Positions 24,995 to 33,551 are shown, counted from the stretch's first letter. The stretch: 48,377 nucleotides of DNA from Cellulomonas hominis (GCF_901521055.1 NZ_CABEGA010000032.1:1-48377), one strand, 5' to 3'. Notes: generated by a model not told the origin, from the letters alone. A program made the numbers and translations.

Positions 24995-25402
24995 GTGGCA
25001 CGAACCCGCAGCACCGCACGTCCGGCACCGGCCGGCCGCGCCGCACCGCCCGCACCCGCCGCACCGCCCGCAGCCGCCGCCGCCCGGCGGCACGCACCTG
25101 CGCCCGGCCCGGCCCAGCCCGCCCGCGCCGGCTTCGTCCTCTACGTCGGGCTGCAGGGCGACTCCCCCGACCTCGACGCGGCGCACGCCGCGGACCTGGC
25201 CGAGGTCGCGGAGGCGCTGCGGGACCTCGCCCGGGACCTGCTGCCGACCGCGGAGACGTACACCGCGCTGTCCGTCGTCCCGGGCACCGCCGCCGCGCAG
25301 GACGAGGTGCAGAGCCTGCGGTCGCGGCTCGGTGCCCTGCGCCCCCTGGAGACCGTGCGCGCGGACGCGGCGGACGAGCCGCCCGTCGCGGAGAGCGCGT
25401 AG
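24995..25402 (+). CDS. Small conserved actinobacterial protein of unknown function
   Basis: This protein has 135 residues. The first 45 are an Ala/Pro/Arg-rich, probably disordered and basic region. The C-terminal part, from about residue 46, is an orderly domain starting FVLYVGLQGDSPDLDAAHAA, with helical segments and an acidic end. I know of no function. The GTG start has GGAG eight bases upstream, but a start further downstream cannot be excluded. A hairpin follows 15 bp after the stop. Confidence 0.6.
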   Translation: MARTRSTARPAPAGRAAPPAPAAPPAAAAARRHAPAPGPAQPARAGFVLYVGLQGDSPDLDAAHAADLAEVAEALRDLARDLLPTAETYTALSVVPGTAAAQDEVQSLRSRLGALRPLETVRADAADEPPVAESA

Positions 25403-25417
25403 CGGTCAGGAGGCACC

Positions 25418-25441
25418 CACCACCTAGTCGCCTGGGTGGTG
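25418..25441. terminator. Hairpin after the small conserved gene
   Basis: CACCACCTAG and CTGGGTGGTG pair over 10 bp with one T-G pair and a TCGC loop. It could end the preceding gene or act as an operator in the otherwise gene-free stretch 25403-25655, in which a TAGGGT box at about 25477 is the only other signal I see. Confidence 0.5.
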
Positions 25442-25655
25442 CTACTCATCCGTCTCTCTGCGTGGCGCGGCGCTCCTAGGGTGGAGGGGTACCCGGCGGT
25501 CGACGCGGCATCCCCCTGACCGCGACCCCGCCGGCGTGCAGGCCGCCCGCCGTCGCGCCCCCCTCGCCGGCGGGCGGCCACCCCCGAGCCGCCCGAAGGG
25601 CCGCGAGCCCGAGGACCCGGGTGCGCCCGCCGCCCCACGCTCCTACGGTGGGGAG

Positions 25656-26321
25656 ATGCGCATCGCCATCGCCGGAGGCCACGGACAGATCGCCCGACGT
25701 CTGAGCAGGCTGCTCGCGGAGCGCGGTGACACGCCAGTCGCGATCGTGCGGAACCCCGCCCACGTCGCCGACGTCGAGGCCGACGGCGCGACCGCCGTGC
25801 TGCTCGACCTGGAGGACACGGACGCCGGCGCCCTCGCGGCGCAGCTCGGCGACGCGGACGCCGTCGTGTTCGCCGCCGGCGCCGGGCCCGGCAGCGGTGC
25901 CGACCGCAAGGACACCGTCGACCGCGGGGCTGCGGCGCTCCTCGCGGACGCCGCGGAGCATGCCGGCGTCCGCCGGTACGTGCTCGTGTCGTCCGTCGGT
26001 GCCGGCGCCGAGCCGCCCGCCGGGACCGACGAGGTGTTCGCCGCGTACCTCCGCGCGAAGACCGCCGCCGAGGACGACCTGCGCGGCCGTGCCCTGAGCT
26101 GGACGATCCTGCGACCGGGCGGGCTCACCGATGACGCCGGCACCGGCCACGTCCGCCTCGGCCCGGAGATCCCCCGCGGGAAGGTGCCCCGCGACGACGT
26201 CGCCGCGGTGCTGCTCGCCCTGCTCGACGAGCCCCGCACCGCCGGGCTGACCCTGGAGCTGTCCGAGGGCGCCGTCCCGGTGGCCGCGGCGATCGCCGCC
26301 GCGCTCGAGCCGGAGGACTGA
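25656..26321 (+). CDS. NAD(P)-binding atypical short-chain dehydrogenase-like protein
   Basis: This 221-residue Rossmann protein is of the NAD(P)H-binding/YwnB-like family. The dinucleotide motif is IAIAGGHGQIARRL at residues 3-16. VVFAAGAGPGSGADRKDTVD near 70 and YVLVSSVGAG near 108 are also typical, as is TILRPGGLTDD near 150. The active-site Tyr-Lys pair of classical SDRs survives as YLRAKTAAE. The substrate is unknown. Its relatives are sugar-epimerase-like or quinone-related redox proteins. The ATG lies seven bases after a TACGGT -10-like box, consistent with a leaderless message. Confidence 0.82.
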   Translation: MRIAIAGGHGQIARRLSRLLAERGDTPVAIVRNPAHVADVEADGATAVLLDLEDTDAGALAAQLGDADAVVFAAGAGPGSGADRKDTVDRGAAALLADAAEHAGVRRYVLVSSVGAGAEPPAGTDEVFAAYLRAKTAAEDDLRGRALSWTILRPGGLTDDAGTGHVRLGPEIPRGKVPRDDVAAVLLALLDEPRTAGLTLELSEGAVPVAAAIAAALEPED

Positions 26322-26365
26322 CCGGGCCTGCCACCGCCGCCCCGTTCCCGGAGCGGGCACGGCAC

Positions 26366-26396
26366 GGCCCCCGCACCCGGCGAGGGGGCGGGGGCC
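26366..26396. terminator. Bidirectional terminator after the SDR gene
   Basis: GGCCCCCGC and GCGGGGGCC form a perfect 9-bp stem around a 13-base loop that can pair further inside. It lies between two convergent genes. Confidence 0.65.
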
Positions 26397-26464
26397 GGCG
26401 CACGTCCTGGCCTGCGCGCCGCGGTGGCAGGAGCTGGGGGGCTCCCCGCGGCGCGGCGGGCGGC

Positions 26465-26761
26465 TCAGGCGGGCGCGTACGTCAGGCAGTCGGCCAGGTC
26501 GTGGCCCGCACCGATCCGCACGGCGTCGGCGCCGCAGGTCAGGTGCTCGTTGTGCGCGCAGTCGGTCCGCTGGCAGGCGCCGACGTGCGACACCACCCGG
26601 TCCAGGCCGCCCTTGATGCTCAGCGGGATGAAGGTGAAGCACTGGGCGTCACCGGTGCCGCCGATCGTGATGGCAGCGGCGCTGCACGCGTGCTCGTGGT
26701 TGTACGAGCAGCCGTCGACCGAACACTCGGAGACGGGGGGCTGCTCCATGAGGGTGCTCAT
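26465..26761 (-). CDS. DUF1540 cysteine-rich protein
   Basis: This 98-residue protein carries two copies of the DUF1540 unit, each with a C-x4-C-x6-C pattern and a later Cys. The first includes CSVDGCSYNHEHAC (about 13-26) and the second CQRTDCAHNEHLTC (about 63-76). The eight Cys and nearby His residues suggest metal binding. It is probably a small cytosolic metal or stress protein, but no function is established. ATG 26761 has GGAGG at the proper distance. Confidence 0.85.
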   Translation of the reverse strand: MSTLMEQPPVSECSVDGCSYNHEHACSAAAITIGGTGDAQCFTFIPLSIKGGLDRVVSHVGACQRTDCAHNEHLTCGADAVRIGAGHDLADCLTYAPA

Positions 26762-27014
26762 CGTGGACCTCCGGGATGGTGGGGGGCGTGCGTCCAGAAC
26801 CTTGTCGTCGACGGTAGGAGGCATTCCGTCGGACGTCTAGAAAGGAAGGCCTGGCTCACTTGCGTCGGCGCAGGTCACGGCCCTGTGGCGCCGACAATTC
26901 AGTCGTCGCGGGGCGATCGTGACGCCTTTCCCGAGGGCCGCCATGAATTACGGGACGCGCACCGCGCGCAATTCCGCGCCACCCCCGCCGCGACCCCCGC
27001 CGCGACGACCACCG

Positions 27015-27084
27015 GCGAGGTCGTCACACGTGCACGAGGTCGTCCCGCAGGACTGACGACCTCGTGCCGTCGTGACGACCTCGC
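27015..27084. repeat. Four-copy GAGGTCGTC array forming nested palindromes
   Basis: GAGGTCGTC occurs at 27017 and 27036, and its complement at 27055 and 27074, so all four are spaced by exactly 19 bp. The outer pair extends to 13-bp perfect arms (27015-27027 with 27072-27084), and so does the inner pair (27032-27044 with 27055-27067). It occupies the 440-bp gap before the SRPBCC gene, in which I see no other gene. A cooperative regulator site or a structured RNA are the options. Confidence 0.7.
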
Positions 27085-27204
27085 GCACCCGCGGGACCGG
27101 CGAGGGACGTCAGCGCTCCCCGGGCGCCCCGGCGCGTCGGCGCGCATGCTGGGAGACGACGCGGGGAGCAGCTCCCGCCGGCCCGGACTCGATGAGGAGA
27201 AGCC

Positions 27205-27951
27205 ATGACGACGACGGTCGAGAAGTCCCTGCTGGTGAACGTGCCCGTGAGCGTGGCGTACAACCAGTGGACCCAGTTCGAGGACTTCCCGCGGTTCATG
27301 GGCGGCGTGAAGAAGGTGACGCAGCTCGGCGACGACCGGCTGCAGTGGGTCGCCGAGATCGCCGGCGTCAAGCGTGAGTGGGAGGCGCGGATCCTGGAGC
27401 AGGTCCCCGACCAGAAGGTCGCGTGGGCCGCCACGGAGGGCGCGACGAACGCGGGTGCCGTGACGTTCGAAGACGTCGGCGGCGGCCAGACCTCGGTGCG
27501 CCTGCACCTGGAGTACGAGCCCGAGGGCCTCGTCGAGAAGGTCGGCGACAAGCTGAACATCGTCGAGAACCAGGCGGAGAAGGACCTCGAGCGGTTCAAG
27601 GCCTTCATCGAGGACGAGGGCTACGCCACCGGCGCGTGGCGCGGGACCGTCGGCGAGGGCACGGGCGTCGGCACGCCGGGCGTCGAGCACGCCGCCGCGT
27701 CGCAGGGCGACAAGGGCAAGGCCGGTGTCTCCGCCAAGGCGGTCGCCGCGGGCGTCGGGCTGGCGGCCGCAGGCGCCGCTGCAGCCGCCGCCACCCGCAA
27801 GGACGACACCGTGGAGGTCGGCACGATCCCCGAGGTCGACCCCGTCGTGCCGGTGGTCGTCGAGGAGGAGACGGTCGTCGTCGAGGACGTGGCCCCGGGC
27901 GGCACCGGTCTCGGCACGGACGACGGGACGGACCCCGCCACGCGCATCTGA
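27205..27951 (+). CDS. SRPBCC family protein with Ala-rich C-terminal extension
   Basis: This 248-residue protein has an N-terminal START/polyketide-cyclase-like (SRPBCC) domain at about 1-145. It opens with VEKSLLVNVPVSVAYNQWTQ and FEDFPRFMGGVKKV and forms a hydrophobic ligand cavity in this family. The C-terminal 100 residues hold an Ala/Gly-rich stretch near 180-200, which might be a short membrane or fibrous segment, and then an acidic Val-rich tail. GAGGAGAAGCC precedes the ATG. Such proteins are common in actinobacterial stress clusters, but the ligand is unknown. Confidence 0.82.
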   Translation: MTTTVEKSLLVNVPVSVAYNQWTQFEDFPRFMGGVKKVTQLGDDRLQWVAEIAGVKREWEARILEQVPDQKVAWAATEGATNAGAVTFEDVGGGQTSVRLHLEYEPEGLVEKVGDKLNIVENQAEKDLERFKAFIEDEGYATGAWRGTVGEGTGVGTPGVEHAAASQGDKGKAGVSAKAVAAGVGLAAAGAAAAAATRKDDTVEVGTIPEVDPVVPVVVEEETVVVEDVAPGGTGLGTDDGTDPATRI

Positions 27952-28056
27952 GCACGTCGCCAGGGAGGATGACGGCGAGCCGGGCCGCACGTCGACGCAG
28001 GCGTGCGGCCCGGGTGTGCGCCGGACATCGTCTACCCCGTGGCGGAGGTGAGGGCC

Positions 28057-29643
28057 GTGGAGGCTCTGCAGGTGGTCGTCGTGCTGGCCGCCACGATCGT
28101 GCTCGGCGGGGCACTCGCGCAGCGCCTGCGGGTCGCGGCCCCGGTGCTCCTGCTCCTGCTCGGCGTGCTCCTCGGGTTCGCCCCCGCCCTGCGCCAGGTC
28201 CACCTGCCGCCCGAGCTGATGCTGCTCGTCTTCCTCCCGGCGCTGCTGTTCTGGGAGGCGCTGACCAGCTCGCTCAGGGAGATCCGGTTCAACCTGCGCG
28301 GTGTCGTCCTCACCAGCACCGTGCTGGTTGCGCTCACCGCCGGCACCGTCGCCGCGGTCGCCCACGCCTTCGGTGTCGCATGGGGCCCCGCGTGGGTGCT
28401 CGGCGCGGCCCTCGCGCCGACCGACGCGACCGCCGTCGCCGCCCTGTCCCGCGCGCTGCCGCGCCGGACGGTCGCGGTCCTGCGCTCCGAGAGCCTGGTC
28501 AACGACGGCACCGCGCTCGTCCTGTACGGCGTCGCGGTCGGGGTGACGGTCGGCGAGGAGTCGCTCACCGCCGGGCACCTCACGTGGCTGCTCGTGCTGT
28601 CCTACGGCGGCGGGGTCCTCGCCGGCGTCCTGGTCGCGTGGCTCGCCACCGTGCTCCGCGCGCGGCTCGCCGACGTGCTGCTCGCGAACGTCGTCACCCT
28701 GCTGACCCCGTTCGCCGCGTTCCTCCTCGCCGAGACGGTCGAGGCCTCGGGCGTCCTCGCCGTCGTGGTCAGCGGGCTCATGCTCAGCCGGGTCGGCCCG
28801 CGGCTCGTGCCCGCCGCGACCCGCCGGCTCGCGGAGTCGTTCTGGTCGTTCGGCACCTACCTGCTCAACGCGGCGCTGTTCGTCCTGGTCGGCCTGGAGG
28901 TGCAGTCGGTGCTCCGCAGCGTCCCCGGCGACGAGGTCGGGCCCGCCGTGGTGCTCGCCGTCCTGGTGTGGGTCACCGTGCTCGCGGTGCGCCTGGTGTT
29001 CCTGTTCGCGTCCGCCTACACGATCCGCGTGCTCGACCGCCGGCCCTCCCAGCGGCTGCGGCGCGTGAGCGACCGCTCCCGCGTGGTCAGCACCGTCGCC
29101 GGGTTCCGCGGCGCCGTGTCGCTGGCCGCGGCGCTCGCCGTCCCCACCACCATCGCGTCGGGGCAGCCGTTCCCCTCCCGGGACCTCGTCGTGTTCGTCA
29201 CCGCGGTCGTCGTGACCCTGTCCCTGGTCGTCCAGGGGGTGCTGCTCCCCCGGGTGGTGCGCTGGGCCGCGTTCGCCCCCGACACCGCCCCGGAGGACGA
29301 GCGGCACCTCGCCGAGCAGGTGTCCACGCGCGAGGCCCTGGAGTCGATCGGCGAGGTCGCCGCCCGCCTGGGGACGGACGAGGCCGTGGTCCGGCGGACG
29401 GTGGCGGAGTACGAGGAGCACCTGCGGGTGGTCGACGCGCAGGGCACGGCGGACGACGACGACGCGGTGCGCGCCGGCCACCAGTACGCCGAGCTGCGGC
29501 TGGCGCTGATCGCCCGCAAGCGCGAGGCGGTCGTGCGGCTGCGGGACGAGCGGGAGATCGACGACTCCGTGCTCCGAGCCGTGCAGGCGCGCCTCGACGT
29601 CGAGGAGCTCCGGCTCAGCCGGGCGGATGTCGTCGAGGAGTGA
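28057..29643 (+). CDS. CPA1-family Na+/H+ antiporter
   Basis: This 528-residue membrane protein exchanges sodium (or potassium) for protons. About 12 hydrophobic helices span residues 1-400. The family signatures FLPALLFWEAL near 60, ALAPTDATAVAAL near 115 and RSESLVNDGTALVLYG near 145 include the ion-binding ND pair, and GFRGAVSLAAALAVP near 345 is also typical. The last 120 residues are a charged cytoplasmic helix-rich domain. The start is GTG 28057 because GGAGGTGA lies five bases upstream. In-frame upstream GTG codons lack such a site. Confidence 0.92.
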   Translation: MEALQVVVVLAATIVLGGALAQRLRVAAPVLLLLLGVLLGFAPALRQVHLPPELMLLVFLPALLFWEALTSSLREIRFNLRGVVLTSTVLVALTAGTVAAVAHAFGVAWGPAWVLGAALAPTDATAVAALSRALPRRTVAVLRSESLVNDGTALVLYGVAVGVTVGEESLTAGHLTWLLVLSYGGGVLAGVLVAWLATVLRARLADVLLANVVTLLTPFAAFLLAETVEASGVLAVVVSGLMLSRVGPRLVPAATRRLAESFWSFGTYLLNAALFVLVGLEVQSVLRSVPGDEVGPAVVLAVLVWVTVLAVRLVFLFASAYTIRVLDRRPSQRLRRVSDRSRVVSTVAGFRGAVSLAAALAVPTTIASGQPFPSRDLVVFVTAVVVTLSLVVQGVLLPRVVRWAAFAPDTAPEDERHLAEQVSTREALESIGEVAARLGTDEAVVRRTVAEYEEHLRVVDAQGTADDDDAVRAGHQYAELRLALIARKREAVVRLRDEREIDDSVLRAVQARLDVEELRLSRADVVEE

Positions 29644-29704
29644 GGGGTAACGCCAGTACCTGGCTGCACAGGGACTCCCGCGCGCGGCCCGCATGCCGTT
29701 GGGT

Positions 29705-29716
29705 CTTCCATGGAAG
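29705..29716. promoter_or_regulatory. 12-bp palindrome upstream of the dehydrogenase operon
   Basis: CTTCCATGGAAG is a perfect palindrome 48 bp before the alcohol dehydrogenase start, in a 121-bp gap. GCCAG-TAC-CTGGC at about 29652-29664 is a second small dyad. Either could bind a regulator of the operon. Confidence 0.35.
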
Positions 29717-29764
29717 TGCTGCCCGCCGGGAGCACCCTCACCTACCCCAGGGAGACACCTCTTC

Positions 29765-30814
29765 ATGCGTGCCACGTTCATGTACGGCGCCGGTGACGTC
29801 CGGGTCGAGCAGGTCGCCGACCCCGTCCTCCAGCAGCCGACCGATGCGATCGTCCGGGTCGTCCGGGCGTGCGTGTGCGGCTCGGACCTGCACCCCTACC
29901 ACTCCATGCCCGCCGCCGAGCAGGGCCAGTCGATGGGTCACGAGCTCATCGGCGTCGTCGAGGAGACCGGCTCCGCCGTCACCTCGGTGAAGCGGGGCGA
30001 CTTCGTGATCGCCCCGTTCGCGTTCTCGGACAACACCTGCACGTTCTGCCGGGACGGGGTCCACACCTCGTGCGTGCACGGCGGCTTCTACGCCACCCCG
30101 GAGACGAACGGCCTGCAGGCCGACCTGGCCCGGATCCCGCAGGCCGACGGCAGCCTGGTCGTCGTCCCCGGAGTCGACCCCGCGACCGCGAGCGAGGAGC
30201 TGCTCGCCTCGCTGCTCACGCTGTCCGACGTCTACCTGACCGGCTACCACGCCGCCTACACGGGCCGGGTGGAGCCGGGCAGGACCGTCGCGGTGATCGG
30301 CGACGGCGCGGTCGGGCTGTCCGCCGTGCTCGCCGCGCGGCAGAGGGGCGCCGAGCGGATCGTCCTGATGGGCCGGCACACCGCACGCACCGACCTGGGC
30401 CGCGCGTTCGGCGCCACCGACGTGGTCGCCGAGCGCGGCGAGGAGGGCATCGCGCAGGTCCTGGAGCTGACCGGCGGCGAGGGCGCGCACGTCGTGCTCG
30501 AGGCCGTCGGCCACATGCCCGCCTACGAGCAGGCCTACGGGATCGTCCGCCCGGGCGGTGTCATCTCCCGCGTGGGCGTCCCGCAGTACGAGGACGCCCC
30601 CGTCGGCTTCGGCTCCCTGTTCGGCAAGAACGTCACCCTGACCGGCGGCCCCGCCCCGGTGCGCGCCTACATCGAGGCGGCCGTCCCCCAGGTGCTCAGC
30701 GGCGAGATCGAGCCGGGCAGGGTGTTCGACCGCAACGTGTCCCTCGACGAGGTCCCCGACGCCTACCGGGCGATGGACGCCCGCGAGGCCCTCAAGGTCA
30801 TGCTCCGTCCCTGA
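29765..30814 (+). CDS. Zinc-dependent alcohol dehydrogenase family protein
   Basis: This 349-residue medium-chain dehydrogenase has catalytic zinc ligands C38 (CVCGSDLH) and H59-E60 (SMGHELIG). A structural-zinc loop is CTFCRDGVHTSC with three Cys (C92, C95, C103), one fewer than usual. The Rossmann motif is VAVIGDGAVGLSAVLAARQRG near 180. It is the first of three genes (dehydrogenase, cupin, DUF2255) that often travel together and are probably co-induced by an aldehyde or alcohol stress. The physiological substrate is unknown. Confidence 0.9.
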   Translation: MRATFMYGAGDVRVEQVADPVLQQPTDAIVRVVRACVCGSDLHPYHSMPAAEQGQSMGHELIGVVEETGSAVTSVKRGDFVIAPFAFSDNTCTFCRDGVHTSCVHGGFYATPETNGLQADLARIPQADGSLVVVPGVDPATASEELLASLLTLSDVYLTGYHAAYTGRVEPGRTVAVIGDGAVGLSAVLAARQRGAERIVLMGRHTARTDLGRAFGATDVVAERGEEGIAQVLELTGGEGAHVVLEAVGHMPAYEQAYGIVRPGGVISRVGVPQYEDAPVGFGSLFGKNVTLTGGPAPVRAYIEAAVPQVLSGEIEPGRVFDRNVSLDEVPDAYRAMDAREALKVMLRP

Positions 30815-30846
30815 CACCACCGGCACCCACGGAAGGTCCGAGCCCC

Positions 30847-31272
30847 ATGCAGATCCAGCCCACCTCCCCCGAGCAGCCGACGGTGCACGCCCCCGCCGAC
30901 TGGTTCACCGGCGACGTCTGGTTCGACGTCGTCGCCGCCCCGCCCGCCCCGTCGCGGCTGCGGGTCAACACCGTCCGGTTCAGCCCGGGCGCCCGCACGC
31001 ACTGGCACGTCCACTCCGAGGGCCAGACCCTGCACGTGACCCAGGGCGCCGCCCGGGTCGGCACCCGCGACGGCCGTGTGCTCGAGCTGCGGCCGGGCCA
31101 GACCGTGTGGTGCCCGCCCGGCGAGTGGCACTGGCACGGCGCCGGGCCCGACGCCTTCATGGAGCACCTGGCCATGTGGGAGACCACCGAGGCCCGCGAC
31201 GGCTCCGAGACCACGTGGGGCGAGCCCGTCACCGACGAGCAGTACTCGGCCCCGGCGGAGGTGCGCTCGTGA
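30847..31272 (+). CDS. Cupin-domain protein
   Basis: This 141-residue single cupin barrel has motif 1 FSPGARTHWHVHSEGQTLHV near residue 50 and motif 2 PGQTVWCPPGEWHWHGA near 85. Together they supply His and Glu ligands for one metal. Related small cupins include carboxymuconolactone-type and quercetinase-like proteins, and a redox or detoxification role beside the dehydrogenase is likely but unspecified. Its stop overlaps the next start by four bases. Confidence 0.88.
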   Translation: MQIQPTSPEQPTVHAPADWFTGDVWFDVVAAPPAPSRLRVNTVRFSPGARTHWHVHSEGQTLHVTQGAARVGTRDGRVLELRPGQTVWCPPGEWHWHGAGPDAFMEHLAMWETTEARDGSETTWGEPVTDEQYSAPAEVRS

Positions 31273-31646
31273 CCGCGTGGACCGCCCCGGAGCTCGACGC
31301 GATCGGGCGCGCCGACGAGCTCGAGGTCGCCTCGTACCGCCCCGACGGCAGCCTGCGGCCTGCCGTGACGATCTGGACCGTCCGCTCGGGCGACGACGTC
31401 TACATCCGGTCCGCCTACGGCCCGGAGAACGGCTGGTTCCGCCGCGCGAAGGCGTCGGGCACCGGGCGGGTGCGCGCGGGCGGCGTCGAGACGGACGTCC
31501 GGTTCGAGGAGCCGGACCCCGACGTCCACGCCCAGCTCGACGCGGCGTACCACGCCAAGTACGACCGCTACGGGCCGCGCATCGTCGGGTCCGTCGTCGG
31601 GCCGGCGCTCGTCGGCGCGACGCTGCGGGTCGTCCCCCGGGACTGA
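31269..31646 (+). CDS. DUF2255 family protein
   Basis: This 125-residue protein resembles DUF2255, a split-barrel flavin-binding-like fold. Landmarks are the start WTAPELDAIGRADELEVASY, the core VTIWTVRSGDDVYIRSAYG and the end VGATLRVVPRD. The GTG start overlaps the cupin stop (GTGA), indicating coupling in the three-gene operon. Function is not established for the family. Confidence 0.83.
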   Translation: MTAWTAPELDAIGRADELEVASYRPDGSLRPAVTIWTVRSGDDVYIRSAYGPENGWFRRAKASGTGRVRAGGVETDVRFEEPDPDVHAQLDAAYHAKYDRYGPRIVGSVVGPALVGATLRVVPRD

Positions 31647-31692
31647 CGGAGCAGGACACGAGCAGAGGTCGCTGGAACCGACCGGCGGCCGC

Positions 31693-32322
31693 TCAGGCCG
31701 AGGCCACGACCTTCCACCCCGGCCCCGTGATCAGCAGCGCCTCGTCGTCGCGCAGCGGCACCAGCTCGTGGTCGGACCCGTACCGGTCGAGCGTCCGCCC
31801 GATCAGCTCCAGCGGGTACGGCGGCAGCTTCCCGTCGGCGTGCGGCACGACCACCGCGTCGGTCAGCCCGAGCCCGCGCAGGTCGGTCAGGCCGGGGGCG
31901 TCGGCGGGGTCGTCCATCAGGGACGCGGGCTCGACGCTCGGCCCGGCCACGATCGACCCCGCGCTCAGCCCGATGTACGGCAGGCCGCCTCGGACCCGCT
32001 CCACGACCACCTCGTCGGCGCCGGAGGTCCGCAGGGCGTCAAGGAGGGCGAACGTGTTCCCGCCCGCGACGTAGAGCACGTCGACGCCGTCGAGGGCCGC
32101 GGCCACCGTCCGGGCGTCGGCCCCGCTCAGGCGCACGTCGACGACCGCGTGGCCGAGCGCGGCGACGCGCTCACGCTCCGCGACCGCCCACCCGGCCTCC
32201 GGGTCCGTGCGGGCGGCGTCGGGGACGTAGCCGATCGTCAGGGGCCGGCCGGCCGCGGCGTGGGCGGCGAGGAACGGAGGCACGGCGCCGAGGCCGAGCG
32301 AGAGCAGCAGCACGGAGGTCAC
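31693..32322 (-). CDS. Peptidase E-like family S51 protein
   Basis: This 209-residue serine peptidase homologue of alpha-aspartyl dipeptidase PepE has its nucleophile in YIGLSAGSIV (S120) and the catalytic His in VVPHADGK (H161). VLYVAGGNTFALLDALR near residue 82 is typical of the family. It would cleave N-terminal Asp dipeptides in the cytoplasm. The GTG at 32322 follows a TACCGT -10-like box by seven bases, suggesting a leaderless message. It is transcribed divergently from the DUF1275 gene. Confidence 0.85.
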   Translation of the reverse strand: MTSVLLLSLGLGAVPPFLAAHAAAGRPLTIGYVPDAARTDPEAGWAVAERERVAALGHAVVDVRLSGADARTVAAALDGVDVLYVAGGNTFALLDALRTSGADEVVVERVRGGLPYIGLSAGSIVAGPSVEPASLMDDPADAPGLTDLRGLGLTDAVVVPHADGKLPPYPLELIGRTLDRYGSDHELVPLRDDEALLITGPGWKVVASA

Positions 32323-32425
32323 CGTCGCGACGGTACGCGCCCCCACCTCGCCGCTCACGCCGGCGCGGCGCCGCCCGGGACCAGGGCCCCGGCGCGCCTC
32401 CCCGGACGGGGACGACACTGGTGGG

Positions 32426-32488
32426 GTGAACGCAGCCTCGTGGTCGGCCACCGCGCGCACGTCCCGGCAGGGTCGGTGCGCGCCGTGA
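32426..32488 (+). CDS. Possible leaderless 20-residue leader ORF coupled to DUF1275
   Basis: GTG 32426 lies six bases after a GACACT -10-like box. The 20-codon frame stops at TGA 32486-32488, overlapping the GTG of the DUF1275 gene by four bases. That gene has no visible ribosome site, so translation of the leader may feed it by termination-reinitiation. The peptide itself looks uninformative. Confidence 0.4.
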   Translation: MNAASWSATARTSRQGRCAP

Positions 32489-33222
32489 GGGTCCGCACCC
32501 GTCCCGAGCACCCCGTCACAGGGGCCGCACTCGCCGTGGTCGGCGGGTTCCTCGACGCCTACACGTACGTCGCGCACGACGGGGTGTTCGCGAACGCGCA
32601 GACGGGCAACGTGGTGTTCGTCGCGATCGACGCCGCGCAGCGGCACTGGGCCGCGGCCGCGGGGTACCTGCCGATCATCGGCGCGTTCCTCGCCGGGCTC
32701 GTCGTGGCCGAGTGGCTCGCGGCGCACCGGCACCTGCGGGTGCTCGACGACCCGACCCGCGGCGTGCTGCTGGCCGAGATCGCGACCCTCGTCGCCGTCG
32801 CCGCCCTCCCCCGGTCCGCGCCGACGGCCGCGAGCACGATGGCGGTGGCGTTCGTCGCCGCCCTCCAAGTCGCGACGTTCCGGCTGGTGCGCGACACCAG
32901 CTACAGCACGACGATGACCACCGGGAACCTGCGCACGCTGGTCAGCGCGTCCTACGAGTGGCTGAGCGGCTACGACCGGACGCAGCGGTTCGTGGCGCGG
33001 CGGGTCGGTGCGATCGTGCTGTCGTTCGCCGCGGGTGCGGGGATCGGCGCGCTGGCCAGCGGGCCGGACGCGCTCGGCACCCGCGCCGCGCTGCTCCCGG
33101 CGGTCGTGCTGGCGGTCGTGCTCGCCGCGATCGAGACGCACACCCGCCGCACCGCCGGGTCCGCGCAGCTGGCGACCCCGGAGGCCCCGGCGGCCGCCGC
33201 GCGGGACGAGGTCGGGGACTGA
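32485..33222 (+). CDS. DUF1275 (YoaK) family membrane protein
   Basis: This 245-residue integral membrane protein has about six hydrophobic helices. Family marks are VVGGFLDAYTYVAHDGVFANAQTGNVV near the start, MAVAFVAALQVATFRLVRD in the middle and TTMTTGNLRTLV. Members are probable transporters with unknown substrate. GTG 32485 overlaps the leader stop, and GTG 32476 is an alternative start. The last 110 bp of this gene are partly repeated at 33830-33947. Confidence 0.85.
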   Translation: MRVRTRPEHPVTGAALAVVGGFLDAYTYVAHDGVFANAQTGNVVFVAIDAAQRHWAAAAGYLPIIGAFLAGLVVAEWLAAHRHLRVLDDPTRGVLLAEIATLVAVAALPRSAPTAASTMAVAFVAALQVATFRLVRDTSYSTTMTTGNLRTLVSASYEWLSGYDRTQRFVARRVGAIVLSFAAGAGIGALASGPDALGTRAALLPAVVLAVVLAAIETHTRRTAGSAQLATPEAPAAAARDEVGD

Positions 33223-33240
33223 CCCGGTCGTGCCGCCTCG
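33113..33240 (+). repeat. Direct repeat, copy A (3' end of the DUF1275 gene)
   Basis: Two blocks are repeated downstream. Bases 33113-33137 (25 bp, identical to 33830-33854) are one. Bases 33195-33240 (46 bp, one mismatch to 33902-33947) are the other and include the gene's stop codon. The segment between the blocks has diverged and differs in length by 10 bp. Confidence 0.88.
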
Positions 33241-33309
33241 CCCCGACGTCGGCGTACTCGACGCGGTCCAGCGCGGGCAGGGGTCAGCCGGGCGTTTTGC
33301 GTGAGACAT

Positions 33310-33371
33310 GAGAGGCCTCCGTTGGTCGGAGTCGGTTCCTCGACAGCTCCGACTCGACCCGGAGGTCTCTC
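33310..33371. repeat. 62-bp imperfect inverted repeat, possible IS end
   Basis: GAGAGGCCTCCG (33310-33321) pairs with CGGAGGTCTCTC (33360-33371) with one mismatch, and inner arms of about 12 bp extend the stem. The sequence after it resembles text I associate with the ends of actinobacterial insertion sequences, but no transposase is present. It may be a footprint of a lost element at the island border. Confidence 0.45.
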
Positions 33372-33551
33372 GTCACGTCAACAACGGTCTGGGTCAGTGC
33401 AGCCAGCGCCGTCCCATGCCCTCGTGCAGCGCTACGCGTGTCGAGGAGGTGCAGACCCTGGGTGCTGCTGCCGCGGATGTGAAGGTCTCGCGCGAACCGG
33501 CGCGCGCGAACGGCGGCTTGCTCTACGTTCGCAGGTGAAACGGGGGCAACA

